A stretch of 64,000 bases of DNA, taken from NCBI RefSeq assembly GCF_049800915.1, contig NZ_JBNAFY010000007.1, forward strand, positions 124,001 through 188,000, written 5' to 3'. This DNA comes from Amaricoccus macauensis_A (lineage in GTDB: Bacteria; Pseudomonadota; Alphaproteobacteria; Rhodobacterales; Rhodobacteraceae). How positions within the stretch are numbered: the stretch's first letter is position 1; every line of letters starts with the position of its first letter. Below, one piece after another: positions 1-12,234 of the stretch. The translations under genes were made by a program, and so were the position numbers. The notes beneath the pieces are model-generated. The model made no database searches and had not been told where the DNA came from. It was given only the letters and a program-made list of their open reading frames with translations.

Positions 1-321
1 GCGCAGCAGATCTCGGATGTCTCGGCCTGGTATGCCTCCCATGAGGCGATGGCGACGCTGCCCGAGGGGGTGGATGCGGGCGACGCGCCCGATGCCTGCG
101 TCTCCTGCCACGGGGCGGACGGGATCTCGGTCGCCCTCGATGCACCCAATCTCGCGGGCGAGGTCAACATCTACATCGACACCCAGCTCAAGGCCTTCCG
201 CAACGGGCGGCGCGAACACGAGATCATGTCGGCCATTGCCGCGGACATGTCCGACGAGGAGATCCGTGAAGTTGCCGACTGGTATGCGGGCATCACGCTG
301 GAGATCCAGAGCCCGGAGTGA
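1..321 (+). CDS. Cytochrome c, C-terminal part (5' end outside window)
   Basis: The reading frame is open from base 1, so the gene begins before the window; about 106 residues are visible. They contain one c-type heme motif, CVSCH, followed by an alpha-helical tail ending in ...ADWYAGITLEIQSPE. The residues before the motif (ISDVSAWYASHEAMATLP) resemble the end of a preceding cytochrome domain, so the whole protein may be a diheme, cytochrome c4/c553-like electron carrier in the periplasm. The second axial ligand is probably the Met in a following helix (EIMSAIAADMSDEEI), but this is inference. The partner oxidase or dehydrogenase is not visible. Confidence 0.8.
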   Translation, partial: AQQISDVSAWYASHEAMATLPEGVDAGDAPDACVSCHGADGISVALDAPNLAGEVNIYIDTQLKAFRNGRREHEIMSAIAADMSDEEIREVADWYAGITLEIQSPE

Positions 322-401
322 CCGCCCCCGGACATCATGCGCTTTTCACCTCTCCCCCGCCGGTGCTAGGCCGGGGTGAATTTCCCAGAAAGGCCCGTCC
401 C

Positions 402-1526
402 ATGCCCACCGGCACACCCCTCCCCGACGACATCATCACACCCGCCCTCGTCCTCGACGAGGCGCGGATGCTGCGCAACATCCACCGCCTGGCCAAGCGC
501 GCCGAAGACCTCGGCGTCACCCTGCGCCCGCACGTCAAGACGGTGAAATCCGTCGTGGCCGCAAGCCGCCTCTGGGAGGGGACGCCGGGGCCGATCACCG
601 TCTCCACCCTCGCCGAGGCCGAGGCCTTCCACGCCGCAGGCTACCGCGACATCCTCTACGCGGTGGGCATTGCGCCACAGAAACTCGGCAAGGTGCAGGC
701 CCTGCGCGCCGCAGGCTGCGACCTCACCGTGATCCTCGACTCGGCCACCCAGGCGCGGGCCGTGGCGGAGGCAGGCGTTCCGGCCCTGATCGAGATCGAC
801 AGCGACGGCCACCGGGGCGGGCTCGGCCCCGACGATCCCGCGCTGCTTGAAGTGGGCCGCATACTCGGCGCGGCCTCGGCACTCCGGGGCGTGATGACCC
901 ATGCGGGCGAAAGCTACACCGTGCGCGGCAGGGACGCCCATGCGGAGTTTGCCGAGAAGGAACGCGCGGCGACGGTCGGCGCGGCGGAAGCCCTGCGCGC
1001 AGCTGGGCTCGACTGCCCGGTGGTGAGCGTCGGCTCCTCGCCCACGGCCCATGCGGCCCGCGATCTCACCGGCGTCACCGAGTTGCGCGCGGGCGTCTAC
1101 ATGTTCTTCGACCTGGTGATGGCCGGGATCGACGTCTGCACCGTGGACGATATCGCGCTCTCGGTGCTCGCGACGGTGATCGGGCACCAGCCATCCAAGG
1201 GCTGGGTGCTGATCGACGCGGGCTGGATGGCGATGTCGCGGGATCGCGGCACCGCCGCGCAGGCGGTCGACCAGGGCTACGGGCTTGTCTGCGATGCCGA
1301 GGGCCGGGTCCTGCCCGATCTCATCGTCAGCAGCGCCAACCAGGAACACGGCGTCATCACCCGACGCCCCGGCGCCACAGGCGCGCTGCCCGACCTGCCC
1401 GTGGGAACGCAACTGCGCATCCTGCCGAACCACGCCTGCGCTACCGCCGCCCAGCATGGGCGCTATCACGTCCTCCCGGCGAATGGCGGCCCGGCGGAGA
1501 TCTGGGAGCGCTTCGGCGGCTGGTAG
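402..1526 (+). CDS. DSD1-family PLP enzyme (D-threonine aldolase / D-serine dehydratase-like)
   Basis: A 374-residue protein with an alanine racemase-type N-terminal barrel and a C-terminal metal-binding domain, the layout of D-threonine aldolase, D-serine dehydratase and 3-hydroxy-D-aspartate aldolase. The PLP lysine should be K46 in RPHVKTVKS. The late motif LPNHACATAAQ supplies the His and Cys that bind the divalent metal in this family. The expected reaction is retro-aldol cleavage or dehydration of a D-beta-hydroxy amino acid in the cytoplasm; the substrate cannot be read from sequence. An upstream in-frame start at 318 exists, but MPTGTPLPDD at 402 starts where the family does. It stands alone between a cytochrome gene and gadB. 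Confidence 0.85.
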   Translation: MPTGTPLPDDIITPALVLDEARMLRNIHRLAKRAEDLGVTLRPHVKTVKSVVAASRLWEGTPGPITVSTLAEAEAFHAAGYRDILYAVGIAPQKLGKVQALRAAGCDLTVILDSATQARAVAEAGVPALIEIDSDGHRGGLGPDDPALLEVGRILGAASALRGVMTHAGESYTVRGRDAHAEFAEKERAATVGAAEALRAAGLDCPVVSVGSSPTAHAARDLTGVTELRAGVYMFFDLVMAGIDVCTVDDIALSVLATVIGHQPSKGWVLIDAGWMAMSRDRGTAAQAVDQGYGLVCDAEGRVLPDLIVSSANQEHGVITRRPGATGALPDLPVGTQLRILPNHACATAAQHGRYHVLPANGGPAEIWERFGGW

Positions 1527-1691
1527 ACGCGCACCGGAATATTCACAAACAAGAGATAGACGCGGGGCGCCGGACGGGCCTAAAACAAGATCATCGCATA
1601 AGTTGCACGCCCAGTTCCGCACCCCCCTTTTGCCGCCTTATGGCACCTTTTGACACAATAACATTCGATTACTTGAAAGCGAGGGAATTCC

Positions 1692-3086
<1,395 letters not shown>

Positions 3087-3088
3087 TC

Positions 3089-3943
3089 ATGGCCGGCGCT
3101 GCACCCGAACTGACCGGGGCCGCCGGTCCCGGCCCCTTCGTGACCCGCCGCCACTACCTGCATGGCGGGGCGGCACGGATCTGGCGCTCGCGCGATCACA
3201 GGCGCGGGCTCCGGCGGGCCTACAGGCCGCTCCGGGACGGCACGTGGAAGCCCGAGGTTCTGAATGTCTGGATCGGCTGGGGCTTTGCCTTCGGCTCGCT
3301 CCTCTTCGTTCTCGGCTCTGTCCTGTCACTGGCCCCGAGCCTCGTGCCGGGACTGGATGCGGGTCAGGCGAACGCGGTCTACTTCATCGGCTCGATCTTC
3401 TTCACTGTGGCGGCTTATCTCCAGCTCTTCCAGGCCGCGAATGCCGGTCCGCTTCCGGATGAAAACCACCCACCGGGCGAACGGGTTCTGATCGGCTGGC
3501 AACCGCGCGAGATCGGCTGGCTGAGCTGTTTCCTGCAGTTCATCGGCACGCTCCTCTTCAACCTCAGCACCTTCGCGGCCCTTGCCTCGGTGAGCGGCTG
3601 GTTCTGGCAGGAGCTTTCGGTCTGGGTGCCCGACGTTCTGGGCTCGGTCCTCTTCCTCGCCTCGGGCTACCTTGCCTTCATCGAGGCCTGCCACCGCTTC
3701 TTGGCCTGGAAACCGGGCGACCTCTCCTGGTGGGTGGTCTCCGCCAACCTCATGGGCTGCATCGCCTTCATGATCTCGGCGGTCTACGCCTTCATTCCGG
3801 AAACAACCGTGGAGGAGATCAATGGCACCGCATCGGTCGCCTGGTGCCTGATCGGTGCCGCCGGCTTCCTCGCCGGATCACTGCTCATGCTGATGGAAGG
3901 ACGAAAGGCCGAAACACAGACGGCATTGGCCCCGGCCGCGTAG
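3089..3943 (+). CDS. Six-helix membrane protein, unknown, paired with gadB
   Basis: 284 residues. After about 50 basic N-terminal residues there are six hydrophobic segments, starting near WIGWGFAFGSLLFVLGSVL and ending near WCLIGAAGFLAGSLLMLM, which suggests an inner-membrane protein with both ends in the cytoplasm. ATG 3089 lies 2 bp after the gadB stop, so translation is probably coupled. An in-frame extension back to 2816 would run inside gadB and is not credible. I do not recognise a transporter signature; the helices repeat a pattern of aromatic and small residues. The gadB context suggests a membrane partner for glutamate/GABA or pH stress, as inference only. Confidence 0.7.
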   Translation: MAGAAPELTGAAGPGPFVTRRHYLHGGAARIWRSRDHRRGLRRAYRPLRDGTWKPEVLNVWIGWGFAFGSLLFVLGSVLSLAPSLVPGLDAGQANAVYFIGSIFFTVAAYLQLFQAANAGPLPDENHPPGERVLIGWQPREIGWLSCFLQFIGTLLFNLSTFAALASVSGWFWQELSVWVPDVLGSVLFLASGYLAFIEACHRFLAWKPGDLSWWVVSANLMGCIAFMISAVYAFIPETTVEEINGTASVAWCLIGAAGFLAGSLLMLMEGRKAETQTALAPAA

Positions 3944-4010
3944 CCGGGACCTCTGCGAAAACACCAGCGGGCGCAAAGATCCCGCGGAGAAAACGAACGG
4001 GAGGGATAGA

Positions 4011-5144
4011 ATGCTACGCAGATCACCAGCATGGCTGGCACTCGCCGGAACCGCGGCCCTCGGTGCGCCACTGCCCGCCGCGGCCAACCCGCTGTCCTAT
4101 TCGAACGACACCGGCGGGTCGGTGCTCCTCTACGGTCAGGTGGACCCGGCCTATGTGAGTTTCGACGACGGGGAGGAAACCTACGGCAACCTCACCGACA
4201 ACTCCCACTCGAACACCCGCGTGGGCATGTTCGTGGACCAGTCCTATGCCAATGGCGGCGCGTTGCGCTTCAACTTCGAGACCGCACTCGGGGCACCCAG
4301 CTCCAGCCGCTTCAGCCAGGATTTCGAACCGGACTGGGAATGGGACAAGACCAGGATCCGCAAGGTCGAGGTGAACTACGGCCACACCTGGGGGACGATC
4401 TGGCTCGGGCAGGGCAACATGGCCAGCGAAAGCGCCTCGTCCTCGAACCTTTCGGGCACCACCAAGGCCAGCAGCCGCGCCACCCCCGACACCGCGGGCG
4501 GCTACTTCCTGCGCGAGAGCGGCGGCGCGCTGTCGGATGTGCAGATCTCGGACGCCTTCGCGAAATGGGACGGCACGAGACGGCTGCGCGTGCGCTACGA
4601 CACACCGCGCTTCCTGGGTTCGGCCCCGGACAAGGGCGTCAGCTTCCGCATCGCCTATGGCGTCGATGTGCTCAACGCGGACAACGACAGCAACTACACC
4701 GATGTCGGCATCTTCCACGAGGACACCTACGGCGATTTCCGCGTCAAGGCCTCGGGAGGCTACGGCTGGACCGAAACCGACGGCGACACCGAGGAATCCT
4801 GGAGTGCTTCGGCCTCGACCCTCTACATGCCTGTCGGGATCAGCGGCACGGTCGCGGGCGGCGAGCTTCCCGCGGGTGGCAATTTCTACTACGCCAACCT
4901 CGGCTGGCAGAGGGAATTCTTCTCCGTCGGAACCACCGCGCTTTCGGTCGATCACTACTGGGGCGACGACACCGCCTCATCCGGTGCCGATGCGCGCAAA
5001 TGGGGTCTCCAGTTCGTGCAGTATTTCGATGAGCTGAACATGGAAGCATATCTGGCCTACGACAATTACAGCTTCTCGGATGACAGCGAGACCTCCTATC
5101 AGGATGCGAGCGCGACCATGGCGGGGATCTACTGGAAGTTCTGA
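4011..5144 (+). CDS. Outer-membrane porin
   Basis: 377 residues with a signal peptide (MLRRSPAWLALAGTAALG..., cleavage probably after PAAAN). The body is rich in alternating hydrophobic beta strands with many Asp, Gly, Ser and Tyr, and the chain ends in Phe (GIYWKF), the C-terminal signal for BamA-mediated barrel insertion. The N-terminal GSVLLYGQVDPAYVSFDDG is the first strand typical of alphaproteobacterial general porins. It should form a trimeric 16-strand pore for small solutes. A GGGAGGG-type ribosome site precedes ATG 4011. A hairpin in a dispersed repeat lies about 50 bp downstream and may end the transcript. Confidence 0.88.
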   Translation: MLRRSPAWLALAGTAALGAPLPAAANPLSYSNDTGGSVLLYGQVDPAYVSFDDGEETYGNLTDNSHSNTRVGMFVDQSYANGGALRFNFETALGAPSSSRFSQDFEPDWEWDKTRIRKVEVNYGHTWGTIWLGQGNMASESASSSNLSGTTKASSRATPDTAGGYFLRESGGALSDVQISDAFAKWDGTRRLRVRYDTPRFLGSAPDKGVSFRIAYGVDVLNADNDSNYTDVGIFHEDTYGDFRVKASGGYGWTETDGDTEESWSASASTLYMPVGISGTVAGGELPAGGNFYYANLGWQREFFSVGTTALSVDHYWGDDTASSGADARKWGLQFVQYFDELNMEAYLAYDNYSFSDDSETSYQDASATMAGIYWKF

Positions 5145-5193
5145 GCCGCGGGGGGCTTCGAGCCGCCTGCTGCCGGACGTGCTGTGAACCAAT

Positions 5194-5240
5194 GGCACGG
5201 AACAAGCCGAAGGCGCCGTGCCTGCGGCGGCCCGTCCGGT
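5194..5240 (+). repeat. Dispersed hairpin repeat, copy 1
   Basis: A 47-bp element that recurs in inverted orientation at 13929-13975 with a single mismatch; the first 41 bases are identical. It begins with a stem GGCACGG (5194-5200) pairing with CCGTGCC (5216-5222), followed by TGCGGCGGCCCG. It sits about 50 bp after the porin stop, like a REP-type or terminator-like element. Its translated frames give a spurious Arg/Pro-rich peptide in both places. Confidence 0.7.
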
Positions 5241-5633
5241 CGCGCCAGAGGCGCGCCAAACAAAGGCGGCGTGCCTCTGGCACGACGGGCAGGCGCATCG
5301 TTCATGCAGGGGCATACCCCCGGGCTAGGCAGTGTCGTCGCCATGAACCGCGCCGAACAAGCGTTGTTGCGCCAACCCCCGGCCCGCCGCCGGCCCGACT
5401 TGAGACCCAACCACCGCTCGGCGATGATCAACACAACCGACCATGGGCGGGGTGATTCGAGCCCCCCCTCCCCGGCAGCACGCGAATTCCGGGTTGCAAT
5501 CGAGCGGCTGGCACACGCGCTTTCCGATACATCCCCCCGCGATGTCCCCTTTCCCGCATACCGTGCCCACCCGCGATGGGTGGTAACGGAAACATCACGG
5601 CAGCGAGAGGTGCCACCTCACCGAATAGCCGCG

Positions 5634-5648
5634 TTGCAATGATTGCAA
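5634..5648. promoter_or_regulatory. Candidate operator (TTGCAAT-G-ATTGCAA)
   Basis: A perfect inverted repeat with 7-bp arms and a 1-bp centre, about 98 bp upstream of the dctP start. Palindromes of this size upstream of TRAP operons are typical binding sites for GntR- or LacI-type regulators. No regulator gene adjoins the operon, so the protein that binds is unknown. Confidence 0.45.
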
Positions 5649-5745
5649 TGCTGCCGCGCCCGTGGCTTCCTGAATGCACAAGCTCGAGCCCCGGCCCGAT
5701 ACAGGGCGTGCGCCCGAGCCTTGCGCAATAACGGGAGGAAACCAT

Positions 5746-6756
5746 ATGCGCTTCAGCACAACACTCGCCCTTGCCGCCAGCCTGGCAGCCCTTGCGACCG
5801 CACCGGCACTTGCCGCCTGCGACGACGGCGAGCAGCTGATCAAGTTCAGCCATGTCACCAACTCCGACAAGCACCCCAAGGGGATCGCCGCGAGCCTCTT
5901 CGCCGAGCGCGTGAACGAGGAGCTGAACGGCCAGGCCTGTGTCGAGGTCTTCCCGAACTCGACCCTCTACGATGACGACAAGGTCCTCGAGGCCATGCTG
6001 CAGGGCGACGTGCAGATGGCGGCACCCTCGCTGTCGAAGTTCGAGACCTTCACCAAGAAGCTCCGCATCTTCGACCTGCCCTTCATCTTCGACGACATCC
6101 ACGCCGTCGACCGCTTCCAGAACTCCGAGGACGGCCAGGCCCTGCTCGATTCCATGCAGCGCAAGGGCCTCCAGGGCCTCGCCTTCTGGCACTCGGGCAT
6201 GAAGCAGCTCTCGGCCAACACGCCGCTTCTCGAGCCCAGCGACGCCGAAGGCCTCAAGTTCCGCATCCAGCCCTCCGACGTGCTCCAGGCCCAGTTCGAA
6301 GCCATCGGCGCCAACCCGCAGAAGATGGCCTTCTCGGAAGTCTACGGCGCGCTCCAGACCGGCGTTGTCGACGGGCAGGAAAACACCTGGTCGAACATCT
6401 ACGGCCAGAAGTTCTTCGAGGTGCAGGACGGCATCACGGAATCGAACCACGGCGTGCTCGACTACATGGTCGTGGTCTCGACCGAATGGTGGGACGGCCT
6501 CGACGAAGGCCTGCGCGACCAGCTCGCCACCATCATGACCGAAGTGACCACCGAACGGAACGCGGCCATCGTCGAAGTCGAAGAAGGCTCAAAGCAGGCG
6601 ATCATCGAAGCCGGCTCCGAAGTGCGCGAACTCAGCCCCGAGCAGCGCGAGATGTGGGTCGAGGCGATGAAACCCGTCTGGGACCAGTTCTCCGACCAGA
6701 TCGGTGAAGAGACCATCGAAGCGGCGACCAGCTACAACGAAACCGCCGTCAACTGA
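5746..6756 (+). CDS. dctP: TRAP transporter substrate-binding protein DctP
   Basis: 336 residues with a clear signal peptide (MRFSTTLALAASLAALATAPALAA). The mature chain follows the DctP pattern: KFSHVTNSDKHPKGIAASLFAERVN at the start, the NSTLYDDDKVLEAMLQGDVQMAAPS region, and the substrate-carboxylate region KFRIQPSDVLQAQFEAIGANP with its conserved Arg. It is the periplasmic receptor that delivers a C4-dicarboxylate or similar organic acid to DctQM. ATG 5746 follows an excellent site (ACGGGAGGAAACC); the 24-residue upstream extension is rejected. With malic enzyme three genes downstream, malate, succinate or fumarate is the likely ligand, by inference. Confidence 0.93.
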   Translation: MRFSTTLALAASLAALATAPALAACDDGEQLIKFSHVTNSDKHPKGIAASLFAERVNEELNGQACVEVFPNSTLYDDDKVLEAMLQGDVQMAAPSLSKFETFTKKLRIFDLPFIFDDIHAVDRFQNSEDGQALLDSMQRKGLQGLAFWHSGMKQLSANTPLLEPSDAEGLKFRIQPSDVLQAQFEAIGANPQKMAFSEVYGALQTGVVDGQENTWSNIYGQKFFEVQDGITESNHGVLDYMVVVSTEWWDGLDEGLRDQLATIMTEVTTERNAAIVEVEEGSKQAIIEAGSEVRELSPEQREMWVEAMKPVWDQFSDQIGEETIEAATSYNETAVN

Positions 6757-6779
6757 TCGAACTGAACTGATCGGCGTCC

Positions 6780-6806
6780 CGGTCCGCGAGCCTGCCTCGC
6801 GGACCG
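6780..6806 (+). terminator. Strong intercistronic hairpin, dctP-dctQ
   Basis: An 11-bp perfect stem (CGGTCCGCGAG / CTCGCGGACCG) with a 5-base loop, 24 bp after the dctP stop and without a T tract. In binding-protein transport operons such stems commonly protect or partially terminate the receptor mRNA, giving more DctP than DctQM. The arms share GGTCCGC/GCGGACC with a hairpin at 33006-33028. Confidence 0.55.
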
Positions 6807-6853
6807 ACCCTTCCCGCGGGCAAGCGGGCCAGTAATCATCGGGAGAGAACGTC

Positions 6854-7480
6854 ATGTCCGCCGTGCCAGAAACGGCTTGGGGCAGAGTCGTCAATTCGAT
6901 CGAGGAGACGCTCATCGCGTTCTTTCTCGGAATGATGACCCTCATTACCTTCGCAAACGTCGTCGCGCGTTACGTCTTCAATTCGAACATCCTCTGGGCG
7001 CTGGAAGCCACGGTCTTCCTCTTCGCCTGGCTGGTGCTTCTGGGCACATCCTACCTCGTCAAGACCGGCGGCCACCTCGGCGTGGACGTGCTGGTGCGTG
7101 CCCTTTCGCCGGGGCCGCGCAGGGTGGTGACACTCATCGCCTCGGGATGCTGCATCCTGTTCGCCCTGCTCCTCATGATCGGATCCTGGCAATACTGGCT
7201 GCCCTTCGCAGGCGAGCGCGCCTGGTACGAGGTCAACGACATCGCCATGCCGGACTGGCTCCGCTTCATCGAGCCGATCCTCAACGAGGGCGAACTCTAC
7301 GAGAAGCTGCCGCGCTTCATCCCCTATTTCGTGCTGCCGCTCAGCATGACGCTTCTCACCTTCCGCTTCCTTCAGGTCGCCTTCCAGATCTGGAAAGGCC
7401 ACGACACGCTGCTCATCGCCAGCCACGAGGCCGAGGAAATGGTCGAGGAAGCCGCCCGGTCGAACGAGAAGGACCAGTAA
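6854..7480 (+). CDS. dctQ: TRAP transporter small permease DctQ
   Basis: 208 residues with four hydrophobic segments, the DctQ topology. The family hallmark is seen in NVVARYVFNSNILWALEATVF and the following FAWLVLLGTSYLVKTGGHLGVDVL. It forms the small membrane subunit that docks DctP and pairs with DctM. It is longer than the usual 160-180 residues because of an extended loop between helices 3 and 4 (WYEVNDIAMPDWLRFIEPILNEG), a feature seen in one DctQ subgroup. ATG 6854 follows GGGAGAGAACGTC. The dctM start is 3 bp after the stop. Confidence 0.92.
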   Translation: MSAVPETAWGRVVNSIEETLIAFFLGMMTLITFANVVARYVFNSNILWALEATVFLFAWLVLLGTSYLVKTGGHLGVDVLVRALSPGPRRVVTLIASGCCILFALLLMIGSWQYWLPFAGERAWYEVNDIAMPDWLRFIEPILNEGELYEKLPRFIPYFVLPLSMTLLTFRFLQVAFQIWKGHDTLLIASHEAEEMVEEAARSNEKDQ

Positions 7481-7483
7481 GAC

Positions 7484-8857
7484 ATGGATATCATCCTTCT
7501 CTTCGCGCTTGTCGTCGGCCTCATGCTGCTCGGCGTGCCAATCGCCGTGTCGCTGGGCCTCTCCTCCGTCATCTTCATGCTGGCCTTCTCGGACACCTCG
7601 CTCGCGTCCATCGCCCAGCAGCTCTTCAACGCCTTCGCGGGCCACTACACGCTCCTCGCCATCCCGTTCTTCGTGCTGGCCTCGAGCTTCATGTCCACGG
7701 GCGGCGTCGCCCAGCGCATCATCCGCTTCGCCATCGCCTGCGTCGGCCACCTGCCGGGCGGCCTCGCCATGGCGGCGGTCTTTGCCTGCATGATGTTCGC
7801 GGCCCTCTCCGGGTCCTCGCCCGCAACCGTGGTCGCCATCGGCACGATCTGCATCGCCGGCATGCGGCAGGTGGGCTACACAAAGGACTTCGCCGCCGGC
7901 GTGATCTGTAACGCAGGCACGCTCGGCATCCTCATCCCGCCCTCCATTGTCATGGTGGTCTACGCCGCCTCCGTCGATGTCTCCGTGGGCCGCATGTTCC
8001 TTGCCGGGGTCATTCCGGGCCTGATGGCGGGGCTCATGCTCATGATCGGCATCTATGTCGCCGCCAAGTGGAAAGGCCTGCCGCAGCAGCCCTGGGCCGG
8101 ATGGGGCGAGGTGATCGCCGCCGGGCGCGATGCCGCCTGGGGCCTGTTCCTGATCGTCATCATCCTCGGCGGGATCTACGGCGGGATCTTCACGCCGACC
8201 GAAGCCGCCGCCGTGGCCGCGGTCTATGCCTTCATCATCGCCAATTTCGTCTACCGCGACATGGGCCCGCTCAACGGCGCGGACGGCCAGAAGGTCTCGC
8301 TGCTCAGGAAACCCTGGGCCCTCCTGACCGCCTGGGTCCACAAGGACGCGAAACACGTGCTGTTCGAAAGCGGCAAGGTCACGGTGATGCTGATGTTCAT
8401 CATCGCCAACGCGCTGATCCTGAAACACGTGCTGACCGACGAGCAGATCCCGCAGGCCATCACCAACGCGCTTCTTGAAGCCGGCTTCGGCCCCGTCCTC
8501 TTCCTGGTGGCGGTGAACGTGATCCTGCTCATCGGCGGGCAGTTCATGGAACCCTCGGGCCTGATCGTGATCGTGGCACCGCTCGTGTTCCCCATCGCGA
8601 TGGAACTCGGGATCGACCCGATCCACCTCGGCGTCATCATGGTGGTGAACATGGAGATTGGCATGATCACGCCGCCCGTGGGCCTCAACCTCTTCGTGAC
8701 CTCCTCGGTGGCCTCCATGCCGATGATGAACGTGGTGCGGGCCGCCCTGCCCTGGCTCGGGATCCTGGTGATCTTCCTGATCATCGTGACCTATGTTCCG
8801 ACAGTATCGACATTCCTTCCCACGCTTTTCATGGGACCGGAACTGGTCATAAGATAG
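7484..8857 (+). CDS. dctM: TRAP transporter large permease DctM
   Basis: 457 residues, about 12 hydrophobic helices, DctM family: the ion-coupled (Na+) channel subunit of the TRAP transporter. It starts MDIILLFALVVGLMLLGVPIAVSLGLSS and contains the family GSSPATVVAIG and GTLGILIPPSIVMVVYA stretches, which form the helical hairpins. Near the end GMITPPVGLNLFV is the second hairpin motif. A cytoplasmic loop (about residues 260-300, NGADGQKVSLLRKPWALLTAW) is longer than in short DctM proteins, matching the long DctQ. It completes the dctPQM operon. Confidence 0.94.
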   Translation: MDIILLFALVVGLMLLGVPIAVSLGLSSVIFMLAFSDTSLASIAQQLFNAFAGHYTLLAIPFFVLASSFMSTGGVAQRIIRFAIACVGHLPGGLAMAAVFACMMFAALSGSSPATVVAIGTICIAGMRQVGYTKDFAAGVICNAGTLGILIPPSIVMVVYAASVDVSVGRMFLAGVIPGLMAGLMLMIGIYVAAKWKGLPQQPWAGWGEVIAAGRDAAWGLFLIVIILGGIYGGIFTPTEAAAVAAVYAFIIANFVYRDMGPLNGADGQKVSLLRKPWALLTAWVHKDAKHVLFESGKVTVMLMFIIANALILKHVLTDEQIPQAITNALLEAGFGPVLFLVAVNVILLIGGQFMEPSGLIVIVAPLVFPIAMELGIDPIHLGVIMVVNMEIGMITPPVGLNLFVTSSVASMPMMNVVRAALPWLGILVIFLIIVTYVPTVSTFLPTLFMGPELVIR

Positions 8858-9034
8858 GCGACCAACGTGCGGGCGTGACCAAAAACAACCACGCGCCCGC
8901 AAACTGGACCAGAACCCCCAAGGCCGGAGCAACCGGCCCAAGGAGGGCCTTGGCCAGATCAGGAAGTTGGAGTGAAACTCGGGGTTCGGGCCATCTCGGT
9001 CCGACCCGTTTTCGCTTCACAGGGGAGGAAGACA

Positions 9035-11338
<2,304 letters not shown>

Positions 11339-11350
11339 GCAAGAGCGGCC

Positions 11351-11375
11351 GCAGCGGGCAGCTTCCGCCCGCTGC
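11351..11375 (+). terminator. Terminator-like hairpin after maeB
   Basis: A 9-bp perfect stem (GCAGCGGGC / GCCCGCTGC) with a 7-base loop, 12 bp after the maeB stop, followed by ACGCCTTTCT. The T run is short, so termination strength is uncertain. It also sits between convergent genes. Confidence 0.55.
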
Positions 11376-11391
11376 ACGCCTTTCTCGCCGC

Positions 11392-12234
11392 TCAGCCCGC
11401 ATCAGGCAGCGGCGGCACGGTCCGTAGATAGAGAATGATCGCCGAGAGATCGTCCGGTGTCATCCTGGCAAACCATCCATAGGGCATCGGCGGAAGCATC
11501 TGGCTGCCGTCCGCATGGATGCCCTCGGTGATCATCCGGCCCACTTCCTCATCGCTATACTCCGCCAGACCATCGGCATGACTGGTCAGGTTCGGCGAAA
11601 CGGATGTGCCGAAGGGGCCGTGGAATTCGCGGCCACCCCGCCCCAGATCCGTCTCGTAGAGATGCCCCTGCGGCCCGATCGGCGTGTGGCATTCCATGCA
11701 ATGGGCGATGGTCACGAGATACTCTCCATACTCCGCCGTGACCCCGCGCGCCGGGCTGGCAACCGGTCCGACCGGTGGCCCGTAGGTGGGCGGGAGCGGG
11801 ATGTTGTAGCTCGACTCCGGCACCTCGTTCTCGATGGGCGGCAGGCTGCGCAGATAGGCCACCACGGCGGCAATGTCGTCATCGGAAATGTGGCGGTAGA
11901 GCGGGATCGCCATCGGCGGGCGGATGATCGAGCCATCGGGGCGAACGCCCTCCCGGATCGCGCGGGCCAGGTCCGCGTCGCTCCATTCACCCACCCGGCT
12001 TCCGGGCGTGATATTCGGCACATGCACGGTGAAGGCCGGATCCTCGATGACGAACCCGCCGCCCATCTCACGATCCATCATCGGGCCGTCCGGCCCCTTG
12101 GGCGTGTGGCAGTTCCCGCAGGCCATCGGCCCCTGAACCAGATAGGCCCCGCGTTCGAGCAGAGTCTCGGCGTTACTTGCGGCAGCGCCCAGTAGCAACG
12201 TGAGGTTGAAATACGCAAAAAGAACAGGCTTCAT
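11392..12234 (-). CDS. Periplasmic diheme cytochrome c
   Basis: 280 residues with a signal peptide (MKPVLFAYFNLTLLLGAAASNA). Two heme motifs, CGNCH (about residues 39-43) and CMECH (about 180-184), each begin a similar domain: GAYLVQGPMACGNCHTP and GEYLVTIAHCMECHTP. Each domain later has NITPGS/NLTS and PPM motifs; the Met of PPM (RPPMAIPL, LPPMPYGW) is the probable axial ligand. The repeat arrangement resembles alcohol/aldehyde dehydrogenase-type cytochrome subunits. No dehydrogenase lies beside it, so the donor is unknown. ATG 12234 has TGGAG six bases upstream; a GTG 12 bases earlier is less likely. Confidence 0.88.
   Translation of the reverse strand: MKPVLFAYFNLTLLLGAAASNAETLLERGAYLVQGPMACGNCHTPKGPDGPMMDREMGGGFVIEDPAFTVHVPNITPGSRVGEWSDADLARAIREGVRPDGSIIRPPMAIPLYRHISDDDIAAVVAYLRSLPPIENEVPESSYNIPLPPTYGPPVGPVASPARGVTAEYGEYLVTIAHCMECHTPIGPQGHLYETDLGRGGREFHGPFGTSVSPNLTSHADGLAEYSDEEVGRMITEGIHADGSQMLPPMPYGWFARMTPDDLSAIILYLRTVPPLPDAG

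Larger units (their letters stand above)
5145..5745. other. Long intergenic region, porin to dctP
   Basis: About 600 bp with no convincing gene; short frames here are proline/arginine-rich and lack ribosome sites. It holds one copy of a dispersed 47-bp hairpin repeat near its left end and a perfect 7-1-7 palindrome (TTGCAAT-G-ATTGCAA) about 98 bp before dctP. A further single TTGCAAT occurs near 5493. The right half is presumably the promoter and regulatory region of the TRAP operon. Confidence 0.6.

Noticed and set aside
5192..5455. Arg/Pro-rich ORF across the dispersed repeat
   Set aside because: The same peptide appears at the other, inverted copy near 13.9 kb; the similarity is due to the DNA repeat, not to a protein.
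6836..8941. 701-codon minus-strand frame under dctQ and dctM
   Set aside because: His/Asp/Arg-rich translation with no domain pattern, fully antisense to two well-recognised transporter genes.
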